From Oricola indica (GTDB taxonomy: Bacteria > Pseudomonadota > Alphaproteobacteria > Rhizobiales > Rhizobiaceae), in assembly GCF_019966595.1 (NCBI RefSeq), contig NZ_JAINFJ010000002.1, forward strand, positions 579,330-643,329: a DNA stretch of 64,000 nt, given 5' to 3'. The translations under genes and the position numbers were made by a program. This document shows, one piece after another, positions 43,671-54,031 of the stretch (within the stretch, counting starts at the first letter, position 1; every line of letters begins with the position of its first letter). The notes under the pieces are model-generated. The model was given only the letters and a program-made list of their open reading frames with translations, did no database searches and had not been told where the DNA came from.

Positions 43671-45257
43671 CTATCCCGCCGGTAGTTCGACCCGGCGGGT
43701 CACGCCGATATTCTCCAGAAACGTCTCGTCATGGCTAACGACGAGCAGCGCGCCGTCATAGGCGCGCAGGCCCGCCTCGACGGTTTCGATCGACGCGATG
43801 TCGAGATGGTTTGTCGGTTCGTCGAGGACCAGAAGGTCCGGCGGTTTCGGGCCGCCGAAGACGCAGGCGAGCCCGGCGCGCAGCATCTGTCCGCCGCTCA
43901 GCGAGGCGACCGGCCTGAGCGCCGCATCGGCACGGAACATGAAGCGCGCCAGCGCGGCGCGGCAGGCATTGTCGGTCGCGTCCGGGTGAAGGCGCCGGAA
44001 ATTCTCGAGGATCGAGAGTGACGGGTCGAGAATCGTGATCTGCTGGTCGAGAAAGGCGATATCGCCTGCGACGCGCACCATACCGGCGAACGGCGCGAGC
44101 CTGCCCGTCGCCAGCGCAAGCAGGGTCGTCTTGCCGGAGCCGTTCGGCCCGGTCACGGAGACACGCTCGGGTCCGGTGAGAACGAAATCAAGGTCGCGGA
44201 TTACGGGCGACGCCGGATCATATCCGCCCGTCACCCCCTCCATCGCCAACACCGTGCGGCCCGCCGGCAGGCCGGTCGGGGGAAGGGAAACGGTCAGCGG
44301 ATCGAGCACCTCCACGCGCTCGCGCGCCGCGGCGGCCTGTTCCGCCGCCTCGCCCTGACGCCGTTCGGCAAGCCGCGCCTTGGCGCCTCCCGTCGCTTCG
44401 CTGGTGTCCTTCATCTTGCCGAGCAGGATGCGCGGCACGCCACCTTCCGCCTTCTTGCGCCGGCCGGCGGAATCGCGTCGCGCCTGGCGCTCGGCGGCCT
44501 GGCGGCTCCGGCGCGCGATATCGGCCTCCTGCTTTTCCGCGACATCGAGTTCGTGATGCGCGGCGGCCAGTTCGAGCGCCTTGCGTTCCGCATAATGGCT
44601 CCAGTTGCCGCCATAGGCGGTGGCGCCCAAAGAGGTGAGTTCGACAATCGCGTCCATGGTTTCCAGTAATTCGCGGTCATGGCTGACCACGATCGCGCCC
44701 GCGCGCCACGTGGCCAGAAGCGACGTGACGGCCTCCCTGCCCTCGCGGTCGAGATTGTTGGTCGGCTCGTCGAGCAGCAGGAAATCCGGTTCGACGAAGA
44801 CAAGCGCCGCCAGACGGGCGCGGGTCTGCTGGCCGCCGGACAGGGTGGCAAGCGTCGTATCGGGAGAGACATCGAGGCCCAGGCGGGCAAGCGCCGCTTC
44901 CATGCGGGCTTCGAGCGTCCAGTCGGCATCGGCCAGATCATCGGCGGTCGCCTCACCGCGCTCGGCGCGCTGCAGGAGCGCAAGCGCATCGCGCACGCCG
45001 AAGAGTCCGGCAACCGTCTCGCCGGCAGGCGCGGTCACCGCCTGGCGTAACAAGGCGACGGATCCGCCGACCGCAACCGATCCCGCGCTCGGCGGCAGAT
45101 TACCGGCGACGATGTTCAGAAGGGTCGACTTGCCCGTTCCGTTGCGGCCGACAAGGCCGGTTCGGATCGGACCGAAAGAAAGATCGAGGCCCGAAAGAAC
45201 GGACGTCCCGTCAGGCGCGGACCATGAAATGCTGGAAAGTGTGATTGTGGCGGACAT
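43671..45257 (-). CDS. ABC-F family ATP-binding protein
   Basis: 528 aa from the ATG at 45257. Two ABC ATPase domains without membrane helices: Walker A GRNGTGKST (first) and GPNGSGKTT (second), signatures LSGGQQTRA and LSGGQMLRA, Walker B LLLDEPTNNLD and LVLDEPTNHLD. The ABC-F interdomain linker is rich in Lys, Arg and Glu (RQAERQARRDSAGRRKKAEG). ABC-F proteins work on ribosomes (translation or antibiotic protection) rather than in transport; the exact class is not determined. Confidence 0.94.
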   Translation of the reverse strand: MSATITLSSISWSAPDGTSVLSGLDLSFGPIRTGLVGRNGTGKSTLLNIVAGNLPPSAGSVAVGGSVALLRQAVTAPAGETVAGLFGVRDALALLQRAERGEATADDLADADWTLEARMEAALARLGLDVSPDTTLATLSGGQQTRARLAALVFVEPDFLLLDEPTNNLDREGREAVTSLLATWRAGAIVVSHDRELLETMDAIVELTSLGATAYGGNWSHYAERKALELAAAHHELDVAEKQEADIARRSRQAAERQARRDSAGRRKKAEGGVPRILLGKMKDTSEATGGAKARLAERRQGEAAEQAAAARERVEVLDPLTVSLPPTGLPAGRTVLAMEGVTGGYDPASPVIRDLDFVLTGPERVSVTGPNGSGKTTLLALATGRLAPFAGMVRVAGDIAFLDQQITILDPSLSILENFRRLHPDATDNACRAALARFMFRADAALRPVASLSGGQMLRAGLACVFGGPKPPDLLVLDEPTNHLDIASIETVEAGLRAYDGALLVVSHDETFLENIGVTRRVELPAG

Positions 45258-45422
45258 GAAGCTGGAATTCCCCGTGGGCAAGGCAAGGCGGCATTGCATT
45301 CGGGTTGAAATCCATGTCGGCACACATCCTGTTCGATTGAAGCTGGGCAGTATCTAGATCGTCGGGCGCGGCCGTTCAAGACTGCCACGCCCGGCGGAGT
45401 TCACGGACAGAAAGCAGTTACC

Positions 45423-45626
45423 CTACTGCAGGGCGCGACCGTCCGGCATGTCCGCCGGCGTGCCCATGTCGGGATCGGTTTCGAAATAGGCGACGATCTC
45501 GTCGTCCGTCAGGCCGAGGTCCAGAAGCGCCTTCCAGGCCGTGCGGCGAAGATTTTCCAGCGCCTTGATACCCTCGCGGGCGTCGAAGCCACCGGTTTGC
45601 GGATGCATCCGGTCGGTAGTTTCCAT
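45423..45626 (-). CDS. Small acidic protein, uncharacterised
   Basis: 67 aa from the ATG at 45626, chosen for the strong GGAGGATGAC leader. The core EGIKALENLRRTAWKALLDL followed by TDDEIVAYFETDPDMG looks like a short helical domain with an acidic tail. There is no signal peptide and no known family. It lies downstream of the metallo-hydrolase gene but after a terminator, so it should have its own promoter. Confidence 0.65.
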   Translation of the reverse strand: METTDRMHPQTGGFDAREGIKALENLRRTAWKALLDLGLTDDEIVAYFETDPDMGTPADMPDGRALQ

Positions 45627-45749
45627 GTCATCCTCCTTTGCCCCGGCCCCTGCGACCTGCCCCTCTCCCCTACAGGACCGAGATGCATATTGGATGAAAA
45701 AACGGGGGCGAAAAAAAGACAAAACGGAAGTCATCACCTCGCCAACAAG

Positions 45750-45775
45750 AAAAGCCCCGGAAATCCGGGGCTTTT
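45750..45775 (-). terminator. Intrinsic terminator after the metallo-hydrolase gene
   Basis: AAAAGCCCCGG / CCGGGGCTTTT with a 4-nt loop, followed by a T-rich stretch on the minus strand. It lies 24 bp after the stop of the minus-strand hydrolase gene. Confidence 0.9.
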
Positions 45776-45798
45776 CGCAAGACAATTATTTTTCCGGG

Positions 45799-46578
45799 TC
45801 AGGCGTACCAGTCGCCCATCTTCACCGCGACAGCTTGGCCGACCAGCGCGGCGAATTCGGACGGATCCTGCGTGCCGCCGTCGCGGCCGCGATAGTGGTA
45901 GGGATAGACGTATTTCGGCATGAACTCCGTCACGGCCGAAGCGGCCTGCTCGACATCCATCGTGAAGGGCAGGTTCATGCAGAGGAAGGCGAGGTCTATG
46001 TTTTCCAGCGCACGCATTTCCGGAATGTCCTCGGTGTCGCCGGAAATGTAGACGCGGAAGCCGTCGAAACTCAGGACGTAGCCGTTGTCGCGGCCTTGCG
46101 GGTGGAAGTTCGTCCGGCCTTCGGTGGTGTTGTAGGCGGGGATCGCGTCGATGGCGACGCCGTTGAACGCGCTCGATTCGCCGTTGCCGATCGCGGTGGC
46201 CTTCGCCTTCAGCTCTTCCGGCAGCATCTCGTACACGGCGGGATTGGTGATCAGCATCGTGCTGTCGCCGACAAGCGCGGCCAGCGTGTCCGCATTGTAG
46301 TGATCGCCATGCTCATGCGTCACGAGGATCAGGTCGGGGGCGTCGAAATCCGCATAGGCGGCGGCTTCCCCGACCGGATCGGAATAGATGACGCCGGCCG
46401 GCGTGTTCATCACGAAGGACGCATGCGACACGGGATGCACGGCAATGTCGCCGCCACCGGTCGCGAACATGTCGCCTTCGCCCATCTGGGCGCGGGCCGC
46501 ATAGGGCAGGAAGGTTACCGCGCCGGCGGTGGCCGCAGCGGTCGCTACGAAGCGGCGTCGGGTCAGTGTCGGTTTCAT
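45799..46578 (-). CDS. Tat-exported metallo-beta-lactamase-fold hydrolase (UlaG-like)
   Basis: 259 aa. A twin-arginine signal TRRRFVATAAATAGAVTFL (about 6-24) targets the periplasm. The metal-binding motif is LVTHEHGDHYN (HxHxDH type), with ISGDTEDIPEMRAL and a late His (YPYHYRGRDGG) as further ligands, giving a UlaG/L-ascorbate-lactonase-like binuclear site. The substrate is unknown. It is divergent from pgi. Confidence 0.9.
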   Translation of the reverse strand: MKPTLTRRRFVATAAATAGAVTFLPYAARAQMGEGDMFATGGGDIAVHPVSHASFVMNTPAGVIYSDPVGEAAAYADFDAPDLILVTHEHGDHYNADTLAALVGDSTMLITNPAVYEMLPEELKAKATAIGNGESSAFNGVAIDAIPAYNTTEGRTNFHPQGRDNGYVLSFDGFRVYISGDTEDIPEMRALENIDLAFLCMNLPFTMDVEQAASAVTEFMPKYVYPYHYRGRDGGTQDPSEFAALVGQAVAVKMGDWYA

Positions 46579-46836
46579 TGGCGATATCCTCCGGTTGATC
46601 GGTTACAATGGGTTAGACGTAGCGTCGGCGCGGGCCGGTTCAATCGCGATGGTCATCTGACCCGACCTCATCACCCGATTGTGAACGTGACCGAATGCGC
46701 ATCCCGGGACCTCGGGCGGCAGGCACGCCGGAGCACGGCCCAACCCCAGGCGTCGCGCCCCGCATCTTGCATTCGCGACGGCCAAGTTCTTTAAAGCCTG
46801 TGGCCGCCATGCGGCAGCCCAAACCGGAGAAACGCC

Positions 46837-48474
46837 ATGCCGACAAAGTCAGCCGCCATAGACGCCCTGAAGCGCCATTTCGAGAGCGGCGCGCCGACCG
46901 ACATGCGCGCGGCCTTCGCGGGTGACGGCAACCGGTTTGCGCGCCACAGCGCCCGCCTGGACGACATGCTGCTCGACTGGTCGAAATGCCGCGTCGACGA
47001 GACGACGCTCTCGCTGCTCGAAGACCTCGCGCAGGCCTGCGACGTCGAAGGCCGGCGCGACGCGATGTTCGCCGGCGAGAAGATCAACACAACCGAAGAC
47101 CGCGCCGTGCTGCATACGGCCCTGCGCAACCGCTCCAACACGCCGGTGACGGTCGACGGCGAGAACGTGATGCCCGACGTCAATGCGGTGCTCGCGGCGA
47201 TGGCCGATTTCTGCCATGGCGTGCGCGCCGGCACGATCAAGGGAGCCTCCGGCGCCCCGTTCACCGACATCGTGAATATCGGTATCGGCGGCTCGGACCT
47301 CGGGCCGGCCATGACCGTGCTGGCGCTCTCCCCGTACCATGACGGGCCGCGCTGTCACTTCGTCTCCAATGTCGATGGCGCGCATATGGCCGACACGCTG
47401 GCCGGGCTCGATCCGGTGCGCACGCTGTTCGTCGTCGCGTCGAAGACCTTCACCACCATCGAAACCATGACAAACGCCGCGACGGCTCGCGCATGGCTGG
47501 TCAATGCCTGCGGCGAAGAGGCCGTCGGCGCGCATTTCTGCGCCGTTTCCACGGCGCTCGACAAGGTTGACGCCTTCGGCATCTCCGCCGAGCGAACCTT
47601 CGGTTTCTGGGACTGGGTCGGCGGACGCTATTCGCTATGGAGCGCCATCGGCCTGCCGATCATGCTGGCGGTCGGTCCCGAGAGTTTCGGCCGGCTTCTC
47701 GACGGCGCTCATGCGATCGACAATCATTTCCGATCCGCCCCGATGCGCGAAAACCTGCCGATGATGCTCGGCCTCGTCGGGTACTGGCACAGGGCTATTT
47801 CCGGCTACCCGTCCCGTGCGGTCATTCCCTACGACCAACGACTGGCGCGCCTGCCCGCCTATCTGCAGCAACTCGATATGGAATCGAACGGCAAGGGCGT
47901 CACCCTGTCGGGCGATCCGGTCGATGGCGTTTCCGGGCCGATCGTCTGGGGCGAACCGGGCACAAACGGACAGCACGCCTTCTTCCAGCTTCTCCACCAG
48001 GGAACCGACATTGTGCCCGTGGAATTCCTCGTCGCCGCCAATGGCCACGAACCGGGGCTGCGCCAGCATCACGATCTGCTGCTCGCCAATTGTTTCGCCC
48101 AGTCCGAGGCGTTGATGAAGGGCCGGACGTTCGAGGAGGCCAAGGCTCAGCTTCTCGACAAGGGCGTGGACGAGGCGAAGGCGGCGGAACTCGCGCCGCA
48201 TCGCGTCTTTACTGGCAACCGTCCCTCGATCACGATCGCCTACGACACGCTCGACCCCTTTGCGCTCGGCCGCATCATCGCACTCTACGAGCACCGGGTT
48301 TTCGTCGAGGCGCAGCTTTACGGCATCAACGCCTTCGACCAGTGGGGCGTGGAACTGGGCAAGGAACTCGCCACGGCGCTGTTGCCGGTCGTCGAAACCG
48401 GAGAAGGGCTTGCGGAACGCGATGCATCAACAGCTGCGCTCGTATCGCATGTGCGCGATCTGAAGGCCGTTTGA
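46837..48474 (+). CDS. pgi: Glucose-6-phosphate isomerase
   Basis: 545 aa. It interconverts glucose 6-phosphate and fructose 6-phosphate. Conserved blocks: [49 protein letters not shown] and [20 protein letters not shown], plus the C-terminal [11 protein letters not shown]. It fits with the alpha-glucoside operon 9 kb away as an entry step for glucose, but it is not in that operon. Confidence 0.96.
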   Translation: MPTKSAAIDALKRHFESGAPTDMRAAFAGDGNRFARHSARLDDMLLDWSKCRVDETTLSLLEDLAQACDVEGRRDAMFAGEKINTTEDRAVLHTALRNRSNTPVTVDGENVMPDVNAVLAAMADFCHGVRAGTIKGASGAPFTDIVNIGIGGSDLGPAMTVLALSPYHDGPRCHFVSNVDGAHMADTLAGLDPVRTLFVVASKTFTTIETMTNAATARAWLVNACGEEAVGAHFCAVSTALDKVDAFGISAERTFGFWDWVGGRYSLWSAIGLPIMLAVGPESFGRLLDGAHAIDNHFRSAPMRENLPMMLGLVGYWHRAISGYPSRAVIPYDQRLARLPAYLQQLDMESNGKGVTLSGDPVDGVSGPIVWGEPGTNGQHAFFQLLHQGTDIVPVEFLVAANGHEPGLRQHHDLLLANCFAQSEALMKGRTFEEAKAQLLDKGVDEAKAAELAPHRVFTGNRPSITIAYDTLDPFALGRIIALYEHRVFVEAQLYGINAFDQWGVELGKELATALLPVVETGEGLAERDASTAALVSHVRDLKAV

Positions 48475-48509
48475 TCCCGAAAGAGGGGGTGCGGAGCGCG
48501 CCTTGCGGG

Positions 48510-48534
48510 GAACCTTCCCCTAGGTGAGACGTTC
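48510..48534 (+). promoter_or_regulatory. EcfG (general stress response) promoter
   Basis: GGAAC (48510-48514), a 16-bp spacer and CGTT (48531-48534), a perfect match to the alphaproteobacterial GSR consensus, 36 bp before the 62-aa membrane protein gene. Confidence 0.75.
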
Positions 48535-48569
48535 ACATCACGGATTCCATTCGAAAGAGGAACGCCGCG

Positions 48570-48758
48570 ATGACCGACATATTCGACCCCCGCAATGACA
48601 ACGATCCGCGCATTCCCTACCCGGCCGGAAAATCGGCCTGGCATGTTCGGCGCGAGAACCGGATGCGGGCGGCGTCGGAGACCGGCGTCATCACGGCCGG
48701 CCTCTTCTTCGCGATCTGTCTCGTCGCGCTCGGCATGATGCAGCTTACCCTCGCCTGA
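48570..48758 (+). CDS. Small single-pass membrane protein, stress-induced
   Basis: 62 aa. The N-terminus is polar (DPRNDNDPRIPYPAGKSAWH), followed by one membrane helix (TGVITAGLFFAICLVALGMM). A ribosome binding site (AGAGGAACG) precedes the ATG. It has an EcfG-type promoter, so it is probably part of the general stress regulon. No domain name is known to me. Confidence 0.75.
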   Translation: MTDIFDPRNDNDPRIPYPAGKSAWHVRRENRMRAASETGVITAGLFFAICLVALGMMQLTLA

Positions 48759-48932
48759 CCCGAACCAGCGGACGACCTCGAGTTCGTCGCCATCCATGGC
48801 GGCGGGCGGCATTTCATGGGAACGCCCGTCGGTGATTGTCTCAGGGCGTGCGCGCTGCCGCTGTCCAACGGCTGAACCCGGATGCAGAGGGACGGCGTTC
48901 GCGCCGCCCCCACACTTAAGGTCGCCGCAGCA

Positions 48933-49550
48933 TCAGCACTGCGGTATCAGGCCGGTATCGGCACCGGCCTTTTCAAGCGTTCTGCGCATATCGACATCGC
49001 GCATCAGCGCGAAATAGGGTTCGTCGGCTTCAGCCCGGAGCCACGCCGACATGCGGATGGGGCCGGCCGGAACCGGCGCGGTTCGGCAACCGGTCGCGCC
49101 GACCGTCAGCGATCCTTTCCCATTCCCGCCAGCTGCCTTGTAGGCCTTGACCCGCGCCTGCATGGCGCGGAACGCCTCGCTGTCGGCCTGGTCGAACCGG
49201 GCAACGACAAGACGGGCGCTGCCGGCATGCGGGGGCAGGCCGGGCGCAGACGCCGTCTCGTCCGTGATGATCGGCTTGTATTGCTCCAGGAAACTCGTCT
49301 CCGGGTCACCCGTGTCGTAGCGGACCGTCACGGTGATATCCCCCTCGCGAAGCCGCAGGTAAGAGGGCGTCGCCAAGGCAAAGCGGATCGCGCCTGGATC
49401 GGCTTCCATGGGACTCATGCGGGCAAGTTTCAGCGCACTGGCAGGCGGCGTGCCGAGCGCGGCACAGCCGGAAAGCGCAAGGGAGACAAGAAGAACAGGC
49501 AGAAAGGCGGCCGCACGGCATGGCAATCCGCGGGTGATAAACGACGACAT
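48933..49550 (-). CDS. Uncharacterised lipoprotein
   Basis: 205 aa from the ATG at 49550 (GGAGTTACCG leader). An N-terminal signal ends in the lipobox LALSGCAAL (Cys near residue 28), so it should be lipid-anchored. The rest is a beta-rich soluble domain (AIRFALATPSYLRLREGDIT, then VTVRYDTGDPE) of unknown family. No partner gene is obvious. The 174 bp before the upstream gene hold nothing recognisable. Confidence 0.8.
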   Translation of the reverse strand: MSSFITRGLPCRAAAFLPVLLVSLALSGCAALGTPPASALKLARMSPMEADPGAIRFALATPSYLRLREGDITVTVRYDTGDPETSFLEQYKPIITDETASAPGLPPHAGSARLVVARFDQADSEAFRAMQARVKAYKAAGGNGKGSLTVGATGCRTAPVPAGPIRMSAWLRAEADEPYFALMRDVDMRRTLEKAGADTGLIPQC

Positions 49551-49634
49551 CGGTAACTCCGCGATTTCACTCTTTACAGCCATTTCTTATTGTTATACGA
49601 TAATAAATACAAACATTTTTTGATGAGGCCCTCA

Positions 49635-50180
49635 ATGTCGCAACACACAATCGACCGACTGAAGCGGCTCAGCCGCATTCTCTACGGATTCTCGATCGCG
49701 CTCATCGCGGGGCTGGCCGTGGGCGGCGCCGTGCTGACCGCGATGACGATTGCCGACGCAGGCATTCTCACGCGCGCCTTCCCGGACGTCGTGCGCGATC
49801 CCGCAACGGTCTCTCTACCGGCACGCATCGTCAGCCTCGTCCTCGGCTGGATCGCCATCGGCCTGATGATCCACGCGATCCAATGCCTTATGCGGATGTT
49901 CTCGCTGACCGGACAAGGCAGGATCCTGAGCCAGGAGGCAGCGAGATGGATGCGCCGGGCCGGGATGACACTGTTCGTGCTGGCGATCTATGCGACGGTG
50001 TCGCGCACGCTGACGATCCTGCTGCTGTCGATGGGCAACCCGCCCGGCGAACGGCAACTGACAATTGGTATAGAGGGCACCCAGTTTTTCTCGATCTTCC
50101 TCGCCGGGGTCTTCCTGCTGGTGGCGCACGCGCTCGTCCTCGGCAGCGAGATCGAGCAGGAAAACAAAAGCTTCGTCTGA
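49635..50180 (+). CDS. DUF2975 membrane protein
   Basis: 181 aa, four membrane helices (for example FSIALIAGLAVGGAVLTAMT and IVSLVLGWIAIGLMIHAIQC). DUF2975-type sequence is visible around LMRMFSLTGQGRILSQEAAR. I chose the ATG at 49635; one at 49623 is possible. It is paired, 3 bp apart, with an XRE gene, a common DUF2975/HTH module. Its function is unknown. Confidence 0.85.
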   Translation: MSQHTIDRLKRLSRILYGFSIALIAGLAVGGAVLTAMTIADAGILTRAFPDVVRDPATVSLPARIVSLVLGWIAIGLMIHAIQCLMRMFSLTGQGRILSQEAARWMRRAGMTLFVLAIYATVSRTLTILLLSMGNPPGERQLTIGIEGTQFFSIFLAGVFLLVAHALVLGSEIEQENKSFV

Positions 50181-50183
50181 GCC

Positions 50184-50396
50184 ATGGCCATCATTGTACA
50201 TCTCGACGTCATGCTGGCGAAACGCAAGATGCGCTCGAAGGAACTGGCGGAGGCGATCGGCATCACCGAGCAGAACGTGTCTCTGCTGAAATCGGGCAAG
50301 GTGCGCGGCGTACGCTTCGAGACACTTGAAAAGATCTGCGCCATTCTCGACTGCCAGCCCGGCGACCTTTTGGAATACTCGCCCGACGGCGGATAA
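50184..50396 (+). CDS. Cro/C1-type (YozG-like) transcriptional regulator
   Basis: 70 aa, one helix-turn-helix domain: MLAKRKMRSKELAEAIGITE, QNVSLLKSGKVRGVRFETLE and ICAILDCQPGDLLEY. It is encoded directly after DUF2975 and very likely regulates that pair. Confidence 0.92.
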   Translation: MAIIVHLDVMLAKRKMRSKELAEAIGITEQNVSLLKSGKVRGVRFETLEKICAILDCQPGDLLEYSPDGG

Positions 50397-50462
50397 GGTT
50401 GCGACAGACTTGCGGGCTCGCCTGCGTTGCCCTAACGCTGACCTACAAGGCGAGAGGACGCG

Positions 50463-52277
50463 ATGACAAGCAACGGCAAGACGAGCACGGGCGGAACGAA
50501 ACTGCGCAGCCAGCAATGGTTCGACAATCCGGACAATCCCGGCATGACGGCGCTCTATCTGGAGCGCTATCTGAATTACGGGCTGACGCGCGAGGAATTG
50601 CAGTCGGGCAAGCCGATCATCGGCATCGCGCAGACCGGCTCCGATCTCTCACCCTGCAATCGTCACCATGTCGAACTGGCCAAGCGGGTGCGCGACGGCA
50701 TCGTCGCGGCGGGCGGCATACCGTTCGAGTTTCCCTGCCATCCGATCCAGGAAACCGGCAAACGTCCGACCGCCTCGCTGGACCGCAATCTCGCCTATCT
50801 GTCGCTGGTCGAGGTGCTTTACGGCTATCCGCTGGACGGTGTCGTGCTGACCATCGGCTGCGACAAGACCACGCCGGCGCTGTTGATGGCCGCCGCGACC
50901 GTGAATATCCCCGCAATCGCCTTGTCGGTGGGTCCGATGCTCAACGGCTGGCATCGCGGCGAACGTACCGGTTCGGGCACGATCGTCTGGAAATCGCGCG
51001 AACGGCTTTCCGCCGGCGAGATCGACTATGACGAGTTCATGGACATCGTGGCCTCGTCGGCGCCGTCGGTCGGTTATTGCAACACGATGGGCACGGCGAC
51101 GACGATGAATTCGCTGGCCGAGGCGCTCGGCATGCAGTTGCCCGGCTCAGCGGCCATTCCCGCTCCCTATCGCGAGCGCGGCCAGATTTCCCATGAGACC
51201 GGAAAGCGCATCGTGGAGATGGTGCACGAGGACCTGAAACCCTCCGACATCATGACGCGCGAGGCCTTCGAGAACGCCATCGTGGTCAACTCGGCCATCG
51301 GCGGCTCGACCAACGCGCCGGTTCACCTGAACGCCATCGCCCGCCATGTCGGCGTGAAACTGGACAATGACGACTGGCAGGCGCTCGGCCACCGGATCCC
51401 GCTTCTCGTCAACCTGCAGCCGGCCGGCGAATATCTCGGCGAGGACTATTGCCATGCCGGCGGCGTGCCGGCCGTGGTGATGGAACTGATGAAGGAAGGC
51501 CTGCTACCGCATCCGGACGCGATCACGGCAAACGGCAAGTCGATGGGCGAGAATTGCGGCACGGTCGAAAACCTCAACACCGATGTCATCCACCCGGTCT
51601 CCGACCCGCTGGTCGCCCATGCGGGCTTCATCAACCTGAAGGGCAACCTGTTCGATTCCGCGATCATGAAGACCAGCGTGATCTCCGAGGAGTTTCGTAA
51701 GCGTTACCTTTCCAATCCCGACGACCCGGAAGCCTTCGAGGGCAAGGTCGCGGTGTTCGACGGACCGGAAGACTATCACGCCCGCATCGACGATCCGGCC
51801 GAAAACATCGACGAATACACGGTGCTTGTGATCCGCGGCGCCGGTCCGATCGGCTATCCGGGTGCGGCGGAAGTCGTGAACATGCAGCCGCCGAACTACC
51901 TGATCAAAAAGGGTATCCTGTCACTGCCCTGCATCGGCGATGGACGCCAGTCCGGCACATCGGGATCGCCGTCGATCCTCAATGCCTCTCCGGAAGCCGC
52001 CGCCATGGGCGGACTCGCGCTTCTCGAGAACGGCGACCGCCTCCGCATCGATCTCGGTAAGGGCACGGCGAATATCCTGATCTCCGACGAGGAGCTTTCG
52101 GCCCGTCGCGAGGCGCTGGAGAAAGCCGGCGGCTATGCCTATCCGGCGCACCAGACGCCCTGGCAGGAAATCCAGCGCGGCATCGTCGACCAGCTCTCGG
52201 AAGGCATGGTGCTCAAGCCCGCGGTCAAATACCAGAAGGTTGCTGAAACGCAGGGTGTGCCGCGCGACAATCACTGA
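50463..52277 (+). CDS. IlvD/Edd-family dehydratase (sugar-acid type)
   Basis: 604 aa. Fe-S-dependent dehydratase: Cys residues in [24 protein letters not shown] and [20 protein letters not shown] would bind the cluster. The overall sequence ([20 protein letters not shown] at the start) is closer to arabonate/xylonate-type dehydratases than to true IlvD of valine synthesis. It should remove water from a sugar acid to a 2-keto-3-deoxy acid. No aldolase or dehydrogenase of such a pathway is adjacent, so the substrate is unproven. Confidence 0.88.
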   Translation: MTSNGKTSTGGTKLRSQQWFDNPDNPGMTALYLERYLNYGLTREELQSGKPIIGIAQTGSDLSPCNRHHVELAKRVRDGIVAAGGIPFEFPCHPIQETGKRPTASLDRNLAYLSLVEVLYGYPLDGVVLTIGCDKTTPALLMAAATVNIPAIALSVGPMLNGWHRGERTGSGTIVWKSRERLSAGEIDYDEFMDIVASSAPSVGYCNTMGTATTMNSLAEALGMQLPGSAAIPAPYRERGQISHETGKRIVEMVHEDLKPSDIMTREAFENAIVVNSAIGGSTNAPVHLNAIARHVGVKLDNDDWQALGHRIPLLVNLQPAGEYLGEDYCHAGGVPAVVMELMKEGLLPHPDAITANGKSMGENCGTVENLNTDVIHPVSDPLVAHAGFINLKGNLFDSAIMKTSVISEEFRKRYLSNPDDPEAFEGKVAVFDGPEDYHARIDDPAENIDEYTVLVIRGAGPIGYPGAAEVVNMQPPNYLIKKGILSLPCIGDGRQSGTSGSPSILNASPEAAAMGGLALLENGDRLRIDLGKGTANILISDEELSARREALEKAGGYAYPAHQTPWQEIQRGIVDQLSEGMVLKPAVKYQKVAETQGVPRDNH

Positions 52278-52299
52278 CGGCCGGGATAGGAAAGCCGCC

Positions 52300-53175
52300 A
52301 TGGAACGCGTCGTCAGGGCCAGCGATATCGAAATCTCCACGGAGAGTTTCGGCGACGCGGGCAACCCGGCGCTCGTGCTGGCAATGGGCGCCACCGCCTC
52401 GAAACTGTGGTGGCCGCGCGATTTCTGCGAGGGGCTGGCGAAGTCGGGATACCATGTCATCCGCTACGATCACCGCGATACCGGATGCTCCACGTCCTAT
52501 CCGCCTGGAGAAGCACCCTATGCAGCCGAGGACCTCGCGGACGACCTGCTCTCGGTCATGGACGGCTACAATCTCGATAGAGCGCACGTGGCCGGCATGT
52601 CGCTCGGCGGCTACATCGCGCAAATGGTCGCCCTGCGCCAGCCGGAGCGGGTCCTGTCGCTGACACTGATCGGCACCGAACCACTTGGTTGGACAGGGCC
52701 GGACCTCCCGGGCATCGCGCCGGAATTCATGCTGCATTTCGCGGCGATGGAAACGCTCGACTGGTCAGACCACGGCGCGGTGAGGGATTTCATGCTGGAG
52801 GCGGCACGCCTTTCGGCAGGCGGCAATCCGTTCGACGCGGAGCGGGAATTGCGCCGCATCGACGCCGAACTCGGCCGCGCGCGCGACATGCGCAGCGCCT
52901 TCAATCACGGCATGTTGACGGTCCGCGACGACTGGCATGACGCGACAGCACGCATCTCCCAGCCGGTGCTCGTCATACACGGCGAACAGGACCCGATCCT
53001 TCCATTGGCGAACGGCGAAGCGCTGGCGACCGCGATCCCCCGAGCGCGCCTCGTCGTCCTGAAGGGCGTCGGCCACGAAATCCCGCAGGCTGCGATCCTC
53101 GTCATGATCGCGGAGATGACAGAGTTCATGCGGCAGGTGGCAGGCCTCACGCCGCCCACCGGACCCGGCTTCTAG
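52300..53175 (+). CDS. Alpha/beta hydrolase
   Basis: 291 aa from the ATG at 52300. The nucleophile elbow is GMSLGGY (Ser near 103), with an oxyanion-region motif VLAMGATASKLWWP, acid in VIHGEQDPILP and His in VLKGVGHEIPQ. The YDHRDTGCST motif is typical of esterase/lactonase-like members. The substrate is unknown. It starts 22 bp after the dehydratase gene and may be cotranscribed; a sugar lactonase role would fit but is speculation. Confidence 0.9.
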   Translation: MERVVRASDIEISTESFGDAGNPALVLAMGATASKLWWPRDFCEGLAKSGYHVIRYDHRDTGCSTSYPPGEAPYAAEDLADDLLSVMDGYNLDRAHVAGMSLGGYIAQMVALRQPERVLSLTLIGTEPLGWTGPDLPGIAPEFMLHFAAMETLDWSDHGAVRDFMLEAARLSAGGNPFDAERELRRIDAELGRARDMRSAFNHGMLTVRDDWHDATARISQPVLVIHGEQDPILPLANGEALATAIPRARLVVLKGVGHEIPQAAILVMIAEMTEFMRQVAGLTPPTGPGF

Positions 53176-53555
53176 ACATGCGGCCGCGCCGCCGCCCACG
53201 TGAGCAGGGCGTCGAGGGCTGGGCATAGATCCTGGCCCCATTCCGTCAGCCTGTATTCGACCTTGGGCGGCACTTGCGGGTAGACCGTGCGATGTACGAT
53301 GCCGTCGGCTTCGAGCTGCCGCAACTGCTGAATCAGCATCTTCTGGGACACGTCCGGGATGGCGCGTTCGAGGTCCGAGAAGCGCATGACGCGGCCGCCA
53401 AACAGGTGAAACAGGATCACCAGCTTCCAGCGACCCTCCAATATCTTGAGAGCGCTTTCCACACCGGATGCTGCGGTTTCGCGGGTGTAGTCATGCGCCG
53501 GGGCTTGTAACTTACTTTTTGGTGAGTACCCGACTTTTTTGTCCGTTCTTGTCAT
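53172..53555 (-). CDS. HxlR-family transcriptional regulator
   Basis: 127 aa. The winged helix-turn-helix includes ALKILEGRWKLVILFHLFGG, then MRFSDLERAIPDVSQKMLIQ, then LEADGIVHRTVYPQVPPKVE and YRLTEWGQDL, all classic HxlR. It has no conserved Cys near the N-terminus. It is divergent from an NTF2-like gene (56-bp gap), its likely target. It overlaps the convergent alpha/beta hydrolase gene by 4 bp. Confidence 0.93.
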   Translation of the reverse strand: MTRTDKKVGYSPKSKLQAPAHDYTRETAASGVESALKILEGRWKLVILFHLFGGRVMRFSDLERAIPDVSQKMLIQQLRQLEADGIVHRTVYPQVPPKVEYRLTEWGQDLCPALDALLTWAAARPHV

Positions 53556-53611
53556 ACAGTCAGGTTATCCGCAGATATGCGCCCACTGCAACATCATACG
53601 GAACGACCCCG

Positions 53612-53926
53612 ATGACAGATACGCTCCCCACCCCCATCGCAGACTATTTCTCCGCCGACACACCGGAAGGCATTGCAAAGTGCTTCACGCAGGACGGCAT
53701 CGCCGTCGACGAACGCAACACCCATCGCGGGCGCGACGAAATCCTGAAATGGCGCGAGGAAGTCGGAAAGATCAGTTTCAGCCACGAGATCCTCTCGGTC
53801 CGCCGTGACGGGAACCGCGTGACAGTGGCGACCCGCGTCTCCGGCAACTTCAAGGGAAGTCCGGTCGACCTGGACAATGTATTCGATCTGGAAGGCGACC
53901 TGATCAGTCGGCTGGAAATCTCGTGA
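53612..53926 (+). CDS. SnoaL/NTF2-like protein
   Basis: 104 aa from the ATG at 53612. A small cone-fold protein (IADYFSADTPEGIAKCFTQD, then AVDERNTHRGRDEILKWREE, ending LEGDLISRLEI). Such proteins bind or transform small ligands. It is divergent from HxlR, and such pairs often respond to quinones or other reactive electrophiles. Confidence 0.85.
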   Translation: MTDTLPTPIADYFSADTPEGIAKCFTQDGIAVDERNTHRGRDEILKWREEVGKISFSHEILSVRRDGNRVTVATRVSGNFKGSPVDLDNVFDLEGDLISRLEIS

Positions 53927-54031
53927 GGTGCTTCGTGCCCGGACTTCTAACCAGTGGCCGGAAGGGCTTTGCCTGATCCACGCGTGACGCTAGGGTCGTT
54001 TTCAACGCGCCCTATCCGTGACGGAGCCGCC

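Noticed and set aside
50463-52277. Dehydratase as the biosynthetic IlvD
   Set aside because: The sequence start and length fit the sugar-acid (arabonate/xylonate) branch better, and no ilv genes are nearby; the family-level call was kept.
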